Part shown: piece after piece, positions 26,863-34,913 of the stretch
Numbering within the stretch: the stretch's first letter is position 1
How the letters are laid out: each line of letters opens with the position of its first letter
The notes under the pieces: generated by a model
Databases searched by the model: none
What the model saw: only the letters and a program-made list of their open reading frames with translations
Told to the model about the DNA's origin: nothing
Assembly: GCA_902825875.1 (NCBI GenBank)
Contig: CADECP010000031.1
Span: 1 to 64,000 of the forward strand
DNA: 64,000 bases
Source of the DNA: an uncultured Acidobacteriota bacterium
GTDB lineage: Bacteria > Acidobacteriota > Blastocatellia > RBC074
Direction: 5' to 3'
Made by a program: the position numbers and the translations under genes

Positions 26863-28333
26863 CAGACCCCTCCTCTCCGGCGCTGAGCGGAGGCAAGCCA
26901 CAATCGCGCCATCGTTTGCGGAATGTTTTGCCATCCACGCCAGCTTCTTTTGCTGCTTGAGAGATGTTGTAGCGCGCGCGTTCCAGCCGGTGTTGAAGGT
27001 AGATGCGGTCGAAAACGCGCTCGTATGGCAGCAGTGACTCACGGTAACGGAGATCCAGCCAGTTTGATGGCAAGAGCCTCAACAATTCTTCATACAATTT
27101 TTGGTGAGTCTGAGCGCGTTGTTCCGGTTGCGCTACTGGTTCAGTCTCTACTGCCGGAGTTGCCTGAGCCTGTGGCAAAAGAAAAGCGCCCATACTTCTC
27201 AGCGGCAGATGGTGCGGCAAAACGATTTCACTTTCGCATTCGATCAGAGCGCCTTTGACCAGGTTCTCAAGCTCGCGGACATTGCCTGGGAAAGGATAGC
27301 TACGGAGAATGGTCAGAGTTTCGCGGGCGAAGCGAACGTTGCGCGTGCCACGATATTTCGTCAGAAAGTGATTGAGCAATAACGTCAGGTCGCCATCCCG
27401 TTCGCGCAAAGAGGGAACCTGAATCGTGAATTCAGCGATTCGATGATAAAGGTCTCGGCGAAAAGTTCCTTCATGAACCGCAACAGCCAAATCACGATTG
27501 GTTGCGCAAATCAGCCGTGCCGCGAAAGGAAGCGTCTTTTTCCCTGACAATCGGCGGAACTCGTTCTCTTGGATGACGCGCAGCAATTTGACTTGAAGCG
27601 ACAATTCCAGATCGCCGATCTCATCCAGAAACAGTGTGCCGTTGCCGGCCTCCTCCAAATAACCGACATGCGGATTGGCCGCGCCTGTGAAGGCTCCTTT
27701 TTCATGGCCGAAGAGCGCGCTTTCAATCAGAGTCGCCGGGATTGCACTGATGTTGACCGCGACCATCGGAGCTTTGGCGCGCGTTCCCAGTTGATGAATT
27801 GCCTGCGCGATCAGTTCTTTTCCGGTGCCTGATTCGCCTATCAGCAGCACACGCGAATCGGCGTGAGGAACCGCCTTGGCCAGTTGTGAGACCATTTCCA
27901 ACAGCTTAGGAGACTGGCCCAAAATGGTTTGACGTGCCTTTTCGACCAACGGCGAAAGAGGATCGCGCTCGGCCAACAAACGTTGCAGACAGGCCATAAC
28001 GCGCTCGGAATCAAGTGGCTTTTCCAGAAAGTCGCTGGCCCCCAAATGAACCGCGCGCACCGCCAAACCGGCATCCAGCCGCCCGCTGACAATCACGACC
28101 GGCATCTCTGGCCAGACTTGTTTGCATTGCGTCAACAGATCGAATCCGAAAGGCGGACCTGGGATTTCCCACAGAATGACCGCCGCGGCATAACCTTCGT
28201 CCGCTTTTGCAATGACTCTTTCAGCCTCCGCGCTTGTTTCGCAAACTCCTGCTTCCCAGCCGTCTTTGGCCAGTATCCGACCAAAGCGTTCGGCGTCGCG
28301 CGTGGGACTGTCAATGACCAGTACTTTATGCAT
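26855..28333 (-). CDS. sigma-54-dependent enhancer-binding regulator (NtrC family) with atypical receiver
   Basis: 492 aa. A receiver domain (1-120), AAA+ domain (about 140-375) with Walker A GESGTGKE, GAFTGA loop (contacts sigma-54), Walker B GTLFLDEIGDL and arginine-finger region; a C-terminal Fis-type helix-turn-helix (NISQAAKEAGVDGKTFRKRW). Beta-3 reads AAVILWEIPGPPFG, with Glu where the phosphorylated Asp is expected, so control by phosphorylation is doubtful. ATG 28333 is chosen: it overlaps the upstream stop by 8 bp (ATGCATAA). It probably drives the -24/-12 promoter at 34208-34223 at the head of the same island. Confidence 0.92.
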   Translation of the reverse strand: MHKVLVIDSPTRDAERFGRILAKDGWEAGVCETSAEAERVIAKADEGYAAAVILWEIPGPPFGFDLLTQCKQVWPEMPVVIVSGRLDAGLAVRAVHLGASDFLEKPLDSERVMACLQRLLAERDPLSPLVEKARQTILGQSPKLLEMVSQLAKAVPHADSRVLLIGESGTGKELIAQAIHQLGTRAKAPMVAVNISAIPATLIESALFGHEKGAFTGAANPHVGYLEEAGNGTLFLDEIGDLELSLQVKLLRVIQENEFRRLSGKKTLPFAARLICATNRDLAVAVHEGTFRRDLYHRIAEFTIQVPSLRERDGDLTLLLNHFLTKYRGTRNVRFARETLTILRSYPFPGNVRELENLVKGALIECESEIVLPHHLPLRSMGAFLLPQAQATPAVETEPVAQPEQRAQTHQKLYEELLRLLPSNWLDLRYRESLLPYERVFDRIYLQHRLERARYNISQAAKEAGVDGKTFRKRWRDCGLPPLSAGEEGSDG

Positions 28334-29585
28334 TTTTCGCCAGTGGTATGAAGTAGGTAATGACATTTCCTTGCTCGGATGGCCTGACATTCAAGCTTCC
28401 GCCGCCGCGCAAAGCCACTCGATGAACGACGGATAACCCCCAGGCTCGACCAAAACCGTCATCCGGCGGCAAGCTTTTTCCGGCATTGACCTTCTCGGCT
28501 TTGAATCCAGGGATATGATCCAGGTTATCCTCAAAACGAACTTCGGCCTTCCCGTTTTTTTCAATTCTGTTCACGGTAATGCGGATGTCTTTCGACAGAT
28601 TATTCTGATCGGGCAGTTCGTTGATGGCCCCCAGAATGATTTCCTTGAGCACAGTCTGCACGTCCGCGCCGAAAGAGGTCACCTGCATATCGCGCTCATC
28701 GGGGATATTTTCGATGATGACTCGTTTGATGATCAGGCAGGACGATACCTGACTGACTGCCTTGCGCAGCGCATCTTCGATAAACACGGTGTCAGGGGCA
28801 TCCGCCGGCTTTGAGTCTGGATTCAGTTGAACTTGTTCAGACTCGTCGGCCAGAGCAGCCGGCAATTGATTGACGAAAAGGTGTTGGTTGCCCCGTGTTT
28901 CGGCCCACTCTCCCTGGGCCTTATGAACCGCCTGTCTGATCTCTTGTAGATGGGTGAACAGCGTGTCACTCTGGGCGTCAAGTCCAAAACGCTCGCTGAA
29001 GCTGCGCTTCATGCTTTCGACTTTCCGCAAAATAGCCTGATCCAGTTCAGAGAAGGAGGAACTGACTCGGTAAATGAACTCGCTTTGGTCAGAGGGGATC
29101 AGAGTTTTGAGACGGTTTTCAAAAATTCTCGCGCTTTCCTTCAGTAACCTTCGTTCCCAAAGCTGCAAAATGCAGCGTTGTAGGTCGTCCGGGTTCGAAG
29201 GTTTGGGGATGAAATCAACAGCGCCGCGGAGAAAAGCCATCGAAACGCTGTCGAAGTCTGTTTTGGCCGAAACAACTCCTATTTCCTTTGCCGCCTTTTG
29301 CTCGTGCGCAAACTCCAGCAAACCATGTCCGACCTGCACTCCTTCTTCTTTTCCACCTGGCTTGTTAGGCAGGTTGAGGTCCTGCAGAAGAATGTCGTAT
29401 GGGTCTGATGAACGCGAAGCCCATTCCAGTTTTTCACGCGCGAGTTGCGCGCAATCGGTCTTCTCGACGGAAATGTCGTCTATGCCGTAACGTCGCCGTT
29501 TGGCTTCAGGGATGGAATGGAAAGCAAGCTCCAACCCGTCCAATTGATCGAGATCATCTTCCACTAGCAGCGCTCGCAACTTCAT
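28326..29585 (-). CDS. response regulator with receiver and degenerate histidine-kinase ATPase module
   Basis: 419 aa. The N-terminal receiver (1-150) is canonical: LLVEDD acidic pair, YDILLQDLNLP phospho-acceptor Asp, VVSAKTD, and Lys in FIPKPSNPDD. The middle is helical and could be a dimerisation region. The C-terminus (about 270-415) resembles a HATPase fold: an N-box-like LKEIILGAINELPD, and GFGRAWGLSVVHRVALRGGGSLNV resembling the G2 box and final strands. Key residues are weak, so it may bind ATP poorly or serve as a scaffold. Start has AAGGAG upstream and overlaps the kinase stop by 4 bp. Confidence 0.83.
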   Translation of the reverse strand: MKLRALLVEDDLDQLDGLELAFHSIPEAKRRRYGIDDISVEKTDCAQLAREKLEWASRSSDPYDILLQDLNLPNKPGGKEEGVQVGHGLLEFAHEQKAAKEIGVVSAKTDFDSVSMAFLRGAVDFIPKPSNPDDLQRCILQLWERRLLKESARIFENRLKTLIPSDQSEFIYRVSSSFSELDQAILRKVESMKRSFSERFGLDAQSDTLFTHLQEIRQAVHKAQGEWAETRGNQHLFVNQLPAALADESEQVQLNPDSKPADAPDTVFIEDALRKAVSQVSSCLIIKRVIIENIPDERDMQVTSFGADVQTVLKEIILGAINELPDQNNLSKDIRITVNRIEKNGKAEVRFEDNLDHIPGFKAEKVNAGKSLPPDDGFGRAWGLSVVHRVALRGGGSLNVRPSEQGNVITYFIPLAKNA

Positions 29586-32500
29586 GTGTTTTTCTCCTTC
29601 AATGCCAGGGGCAATGTGACGGTTACTCTGGTTCCAGCTCCCTTCACGCTGTCTATCACGACAGTCCCTTTGTTGGCTTGAATCAACAATGTTGAAATCA
29701 GGACGCCAAGTCCTGTGTGACCGCGGGTTGTAATGAACCCGCTTCGGGCCGCGTCAACTTCCTCTTTCGTCATTCCCTTGCCGGTATCGGCGATCAAAAT
29801 CCTGGCCATTTTTTGAGGTTGGTTGGCGCTTACTTCAATGGTTAGCACTCCACCATCCGGCGAGGCTTTGATTGCATTGTGAATCAAATTGTAAAGCGCC
29901 TCCCGAATCTGGTCTTCTTCAGCCATAATGTGGATTTTCAGCGGAATCAGCTTATTCACGACGACTTGTCCCAACTGAGCGCCAGCCATGTCCAGGGCCT
30001 CTTCAACCAGTTTAGACACACTACAGGGGCGGGGAGTCATCGTCACTATGCCCTGGCCGATTCTGAGCGGTCTTTCGATCATTGCTGCGCCACTTTCCAA
30101 CCGCGTTTCCATTCGGGAAATTCTGTCCTTGAACAAAACTTCATCCGGACGCGCCTGGGTCAGCAGCGCTGGCAGATATTTCAAATATTGAATCAGATTT
30201 GTCACCCGGTGGTTAATTTGAATCAGCATGGCTGCCATTACCTGCATGGCCGATTGCTGAAGCGCTGCTTCGGTCCTGGCGTCTTCCCGCTCTGAGAGTA
30301 GCTTGTTGCGATGATAGGCCGAAGCGATTTGATTGCCGAGAGCCTGCAGATGGGTGGAATCGTCCCGGATCAGCATGGGATCAACACCTACCGTTTTATC
30401 CCACCGAAGATCAATCACGCCAATCAAGCTGTTGGCAATGGTCAAAGGAATGCAAATGCGCTCAACGATGCCTTCGGCCACGTCGGGGAGGAGTTCACCT
30501 TGCTGGCGCTGGATGTTGGGGCGCTCAATATGAACTTTACGCGTACCACCTGTCAGATGGATGGAGTAATCAGGAACTGAGGGGTCATGATTTTGCCGGC
30601 GGGTTGGCATTACTTCGGAAGCGATCAGCGTACACTGTGCCACATTTTCTTCCGCACATTCATAAAAGTTGGCTTGAATGGCGTTCAGAGATTTGGCCAT
30701 TTGCCAGCACAGCTTTTTCGCCAGGTTCTTATAATTTTCTGGCTCGGTGAAGACGCCCAGAATTTCTTCCCAGCGTATTTGCTCTTCCTTTACCCACAGA
30801 GCTTCCCGGTGGCGTTGCAGGGCATTGATGAACACCGCCAAAGCTTCGGCGCCTTCCTGCAAAAGCTCCTGGTCGGTGGTTACAAATCCGCTTTCGCCGG
30901 CCCTTTCTTTTGGGATGCGCCGATGCAACGTCAGAACTCCAAGTCGCTGGTCGCCGATCTTCAACGGCAGACCGATAGACTCGACAGTCATCGTTTCTGG
31001 GATTTCAGCGCCATACATTTGCACGGCGTAACGTCCGCGTTCGTCCTGGGCAGTTTTCTTTTTCCGAATGCGCATGTCCGGAACATATTCAGCCTGGTCG
31101 GACATCGCCACACTGCCGGTCCAGCCGTCACCAATGTGATAGCTGGCGCGATTGCGCCAGCTTGTGTCATCCCACCCGTGCTGAGCCTGCAAAATAAGTT
31201 TCTTTTCCGTTTCATCAAATAGGTAAAGCGAAGCCGTTTCAGCCTCAAATGCGTTCCAAAATCTGGAAGTAATCTCTTCTTGTAATTTCCGCAAAGAATT
31301 CGGGTCGTCCCCGATCTCTACCTGGTGCCAGATGTCCAGTTTGAATTTGAGCAGTCTGCGGGCTGCTTCTTCCCTTTGTTTACGCCTGAAATGCTCGATC
31401 ATAAAGCTGAGGTGTGTCCCCAGCGACATAAGTGATCGAATCCGAGGCGGAGAAAAGTACCAGGGCTGATCGGAGTAAAGCCCAAGAACTCCAAGCTTTT
31501 CTCCTTGCTCGTTTTCAAGCGCCACAGCGGCAAATGACAGAATCTTTTCCAGATGCTTCGCTATATCAGGGTATTGCTTTCTGGAACGTTCAATCATTTG
31601 CAGGTGAGTCGGGTCACAAATAGTTTCGTTGACTGTGGTAGCCCGCCCGGCCATAAAAGCTCGGCTAAGGGGGGAAATGTCATCAAAAAGCACTTCACGG
31701 CGCTCTTTCATCACTTCCGGGTAGCACGGCCCATCACCGGCAACCAATGTCAAAGTTCGCCGCTGATGATCAGCCAGTCGAACATATCCGATCTTCAAAC
31801 CGAATTCTTTGAGGAACTTTTTGATAAGGGTTTGCAATCCGTCCTCAAGCGTCGAGGCAGAAAGGCTTTTATCAAATTCATCATCAAGTAGCTTAAGGAT
31901 TTTAGACTGTGTTTGATTGTAGATTCGATTGAACGCGGCGCCGAAGATTGAGCCGAACGAATCAAGCACATTTTTTACTGGAGTTGGAAGCTCGCCGAGG
32001 TATCTCAAATCCCCCAGATCAACTTGCAGCACGCCAAGCGCTTTATTATCCAAACGGTGCAAAGGCACGATGTATTGACTGATAATGCCTGAATCTCTAA
32101 CAGCTTCGTGATTGCAGCGCGAGTCCAAAGACGAATCCAGAATAAAGAAAGGCCTTCTTTCTCTGGCGGCAATGGCCAATATGTTGTCCCCCATCAGAGA
32201 ACGACTTGCTACGCCTTTGGTCTTAACGAATCGCTTGCCGAGCGATTCTGCAGCGACGACAAACTTTTCCTCTCGATTGCGCTGCACCAACCATAACTTG
32301 GCACCCGGAAAGCCAGTTTCAACCACGATTTTGAGCGCCTTCTTTATGGCTTCATCCATGTCTTCCGTCCCCGTCATGTCTGCCACATTGTCAGCCAAGG
32401 CACGGAGTCCCAGATTGGCTACTGAGTGTTTGCGCATTTCATCGCCGAAGATCAAACCAGCCACTCCGCCGTTGCCGAATAAAGAGCGCCCGGTTTTATC

Positions 32501-33688
32501 AACGCCAACTTCTCCATCAACAAAGCCGCCAACGCAGGGAGTGCCTGGAAGAAACTCTTCGACCCGGCTCAATAAACTGTCTATCTGAAGACCCAGGTTC
32601 TGGTAGCGTAACCGCCAGGCGTTGCAGGGAAACATCAGGCAAGCAAGCGGGCTGGCAATCGGAACTTTCTCTCGGGCTTCGGTCAAATCCCTTTCGATGG
32701 TTTCCTGAATCTTTATAGGGTCGGGTTTCAGAACTTCAAAAAAAGCCCCGTTTTTTACCTCGCGCATCAGTTCGACTGATGTTCCGTCGGCGGCTTCACG
32801 CGGAACATCTATTACCGGTTCGCTGCTGATGGACATTTCGCCCAGCATCACGAATGGCCCTTTTTGGCGTATTACTTCGGCGGCGGGACGGTTATCGAAT
32901 TCGTAAACGGTTCTTCCATCCGGGGAAATACTTGTTACTTCGACGTGCTTTCCGGTTTGAGAAAGCCCATGTCCAAAAGTAACAACGAGAGGCGTGCCAG
33001 ACCTGACCAGCGCAGTGACAATGGCGTCTTTCAAGACCAGGCGGCCGGCGAATTGCAACCCTGATTTCTTGCGGGTTCGATCATTGGCTGAAGAAACTCC
33101 GCCCGCAATCCAGATGCGTTTTCTGACGCCTTCACGCAACAATTGGTGAAGCTTTGGCGCAGGATAATCTATGGTCAATCCCTCAGATCCGAATCCGGGA
33201 AGGAAGGTCAGAATCTTTCGGTCAGCGTCAGGGTTCATATCTGCTTTGTCCCCAGGAGTCAGGCCTAACTGATTGAGTACATGATTAACAGCGGTTTCCG
33301 GGTTCTTTCGGGCGTCCACTCCAATGGCGACCTTCGCTTTGACCAACCGCGATGCCAGGCAAATCAGCAATGCGCCATTTTCATGAACCTGCTGGTCGAA
33401 AAAGACCGCGGCCACAGTGCTGCCAATCAGCGGAATGTCATGATAGCCCGCGTCGGCAAAGGCGTAATGCACTCCGGCAACCAGTTGGGCAGCTTTGGAT
33501 GCTTCCAGGTAAGCTGGCGTGGCAAGCAGGATCAGCAAGGCGGGAGGAAAGTGATCCGGGTCTTTAAGTTTATTCAGTTCCGTTACACATTGGTTGCCCA
33601 ATGTTTTTCCGTCTTCTATCGGCTGGCTGGTTGGAGAAGAAAGTTTTCCATAAAGAAATGCCAGGTAACTTGGAGGGCGGTTTGACAT
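29582..33688 (-). CDS. FIST-GAF sensor histidine kinase
   Basis: 1368 aa, cytosolic. Residues about 1-425 form paired FIST_N/FIST_C sensor domains (e.g. IWIAGGVSSANDR, and GTPCVGGFVDGEVG near the end of FIST_C), a ligand-binding module thought to sense small molecules. Then come about four GAF domains (about 430-610, 625-790, 800-985, 1000-1150). The kinase core has a His-containing dimerisation helix (INHRVTNLIQYL, His near 1160), an N-box NLIHNAIKA near 1267, and G boxes DTGKGMT and GHTGLGV. Its nearest receivers are encoded downstream in the same run. The long sensor array implies integration of several signals. ATG has GGGAG about nine bases upstream. Confidence 0.9.
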   Translation of the reverse strand: MSNRPPSYLAFLYGKLSSPTSQPIEDGKTLGNQCVTELNKLKDPDHFPPALLILLATPAYLEASKAAQLVAGVHYAFADAGYHDIPLIGSTVAAVFFDQQVHENGALLICLASRLVKAKVAIGVDARKNPETAVNHVLNQLGLTPGDKADMNPDADRKILTFLPGFGSEGLTIDYPAPKLHQLLREGVRKRIWIAGGVSSANDRTRKKSGLQFAGRLVLKDAIVTALVRSGTPLVVTFGHGLSQTGKHVEVTSISPDGRTVYEFDNRPAAEVIRQKGPFVMLGEMSISSEPVIDVPREAADGTSVELMREVKNGAFFEVLKPDPIKIQETIERDLTEAREKVPIASPLACLMFPCNAWRLRYQNLGLQIDSLLSRVEEFLPGTPCVGGFVDGEVGVDKTGRSLFGNGGVAGLIFGDEMRKHSVANLGLRALADNVADMTGTEDMDEAIKKALKIVVETGFPGAKLWLVQRNREEKFVVAAESLGKRFVKTKGVASRSLMGDNILAIAARERRPFFILDSSLDSRCNHEAVRDSGIISQYIVPLHRLDNKALGVLQVDLGDLRYLGELPTPVKNVLDSFGSIFGAAFNRIYNQTQSKILKLLDDEFDKSLSASTLEDGLQTLIKKFLKEFGLKIGYVRLADHQRRTLTLVAGDGPCYPEVMKERREVLFDDISPLSRAFMAGRATTVNETICDPTHLQMIERSRKQYPDIAKHLEKILSFAAVALENEQGEKLGVLGLYSDQPWYFSPPRIRSLMSLGTHLSFMIEHFRRKQREEAARRLLKFKLDIWHQVEIGDDPNSLRKLQEEITSRFWNAFEAETASLYLFDETEKKLILQAQHGWDDTSWRNRASYHIGDGWTGSVAMSDQAEYVPDMRIRKKKTAQDERGRYAVQMYGAEIPETMTVESIGLPLKIGDQRLGVLTLHRRIPKERAGESGFVTTDQELLQEGAEALAVFINALQRHREALWVKEEQIRWEEILGVFTEPENYKNLAKKLCWQMAKSLNAIQANFYECAEENVAQCTLIASEVMPTRRQNHDPSVPDYSIHLTGGTRKVHIERPNIQRQQGELLPDVAEGIVERICIPLTIANSLIGVIDLRWDKTVGVDPMLIRDDSTHLQALGNQIASAYHRNKLLSEREDARTEAALQQSAMQVMAAMLIQINHRVTNLIQYLKYLPALLTQARPDEVLFKDRISRMETRLESGAAMIERPLRIGQGIVTMTPRPCSVSKLVEEALDMAGAQLGQVVVNKLIPLKIHIMAEEDQIREALYNLIHNAIKASPDGGVLTIEVSANQPQKMARILIADTGKGMTKEEVDAARSGFITTRGHTGLGVLISTLLIQANKGTVVIDSVKGAGTRVTVTLPLALKEKNT

Positions 33689-33863
33689 AAGTGTTGACTC
33701 CCATTGATCTCGAAAATTGAGATTGTCAAAGCCTTCACCGCATTTGCCGGGACTGCTTATCGCCTAAGTGGTGAGGTGCGATTTCTGGTAAAAGAGAATG
33801 CAGCGACAATTTCCGATGCAAAAAAGTGAGGGAACTCTGCAAAGCTTTTCAGTCTGTGACGAT

Positions 33864-34169
33864 CTATTCGAGGCCATATTGTAAATCTTCAAAGAGTTCC
33901 CGAACAATGTTTAAGTTTCTTGGTGGTGGACGGCCTCGGCTGCAGTAAGGCAGGAGCCAAAGAATAATGCCGTTGTTTGCTTCCTCCAAGGCAGGTTCCT
34001 GCTCTTCTTTTTCAATCTTTGCACAGCCAGCAGCGGCTTCTGTATCGTAAACCGGCAGAGGAGAAAGGCCACCTCCCCCGCACCAACTGTGCGGCATTTT
34101 GGCTGCCAAATATGCATGAAAAGATGTGATCGGCGAAATAATCAATGGAATGTCAATAGTAACTTTCAT
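33864..34169 (-). CDS. 101-aa Cys-containing protein of unknown function, leader gene of the signalling island
   Basis: Starts MKVTIDIPLIISP; a Gly-rich HSWCGGGGLSPLP stretch, a second Cys in AAAGCAKIEK, an acidic middle, a third Cys in LPYCSRGRPPPR and an amphipathic C-terminus. No signal peptide or domain is recognised. The open frame begins at 34238, but ATG 34169 is chosen: AAGGAGGT lies eight bases upstream, and the region between the two starts holds a sigma-54 promoter. The kinase gene begins 175 bp downstream on the same strand. It may be the main regulated product, a substrate or a sensor partner; none of this is shown by sequence alone. Confidence 0.75.
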   Translation of the reverse strand: MKVTIDIPLIISPITSFHAYLAAKMPHSWCGGGGLSPLPVYDTEAAAGCAKIEKEEQEPALEEANNGIILWLLPYCSRGRPPPRNLNIVRELFEDLQYGLE

Positions 34170-34207
34170 AATAGATACCTCCTTGTTGTTTCTGACGACC
34201 ACCATTA

Positions 34208-34223
34208 TGCAGATGGTGTGCCA
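34208..34223 (-). promoter_or_regulatory. sigma-54 (-24/-12) promoter of the signalling island
   Basis: The minus strand reads TGGCACACCATCTGCA: GG at -24 and GC at -12 separated by exactly ten bases. It fits the consensus TGGCAC-N5-TTGCA at every position but one (CTGCA for TTGCA). The expected transcription start is about 34197, giving a leader of roughly 28 bases with the AAGGAGGT ribosome-binding site of the 101-aa gene. The island encodes its own enhancer-binding protein. A dyad CAATTC-N9-GAATTG at 34386-34406, about 165 bp upstream, is a possible activator site, with low confidence. Confidence 0.75.
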
Positions 34224-34842
34224 ATGATCTGAAAGCAAAGCCTAAAACCTGTAACCACTGCTCTACCTGATATTTAGCTGAGCGTAGCCAACCGGAAGAG
34301 CCTCAGGCCGAAACACTCAGAGCAAGTTAGGGAAGAAATGTATTCCCGGTTTCGAGGAATCCGGAAACTTTTGGCGGTCAAACAGCAATTCGTAGTTTGA
34401 GAATTGTGGATTGGACCTTTACCTCGACTGAGAGTTACCCCTGGTCAAGCGCGGGCAGAGATAAGCCGGAGTAATTGGAAAGTAAGCAAGGCACAAGAGG
34501 ACTGAATATTAGGCTGACTTCTAATCTCAGAAAGTTCACAGAAGGAATTTTTTCCGATTTTTTTTCTATAGCGTTCGAGGTTCTGCCCAATTTTTCCGCT
34601 TATGTAAGTGGAGGGGGCAAGAAGAAGCCAAACGGAGATTGCGACGGTGTCCCGGCACAATCAACCGATCACTTCTGAAGGCCTGTAATCAGCAACGTCC
34701 TTTGAAACTGCAAAGCTTCAAAAGCCATTAGGGGAAGCCGCCGACAGCCATTTCAGGCGGCACCGCATTTTTTGATTCGGTAAGTCGTCTTCAGCCAGAA
34801 GGGTATTTACCACAGCAACTTTTTTTCAACTCAGCCAAAAAC
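34224..34842. other. gene-free stretch between the signalling island and ilvD
   Basis: About 620 bp with no convincing gene; short frames here lack ribosome-binding sites and family features. It looks more AT-rich than its surroundings, with T-runs near 34545-34565. It probably holds enhancer sites for the sigma-54 promoter; the clearest dyad is CAATTC/GAATTG at 34386-34406. Nothing else is recognised. Confidence 0.5.
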
Positions 34843-34877
34843 GCGAGCCGGTGATTATTGGGCATTCACCGGCTCGC
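34843..34877 (-). terminator. terminator downstream of ilvD
   Basis: A 12-bp perfect stem (34843-34854 with 34866-34877; core GCGAGCCGGTGA) with an 11-base loop, 36 bp past the ilvD stop codon on the minus strand. It is followed by GTTTTTGG and, slightly later, a run of seven T (complement lies on the plus-strand A side), fitting a Rho-independent terminator. Confidence 0.7.
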
Positions 34878-34913
34878 ACTTCTTTACTCAAGTTCTAAAC
34901 GCACAGACGAAAA

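Noticed and set aside
25003-27042. Start of the receiver/APH-like gene at 27042
   Set aside because: It would overlap the sigma-54 activator gene by 188 bp; ATG 26862 has a GGAGG site and an 8-bp overlap.
34170-34238. N-terminal extension of the 101-aa gene to ATG 34238
   Set aside because: It would place the sigma-54 promoter inside the coding region and ignore the strong AAGGAGGT before ATG 34169.
34445-34660. 71-aa minus-strand frame in the gap upstream of the signalling island
   Set aside because: No ribosome-binding site, no conserved features and low-complexity T-runs; treated as non-coding.
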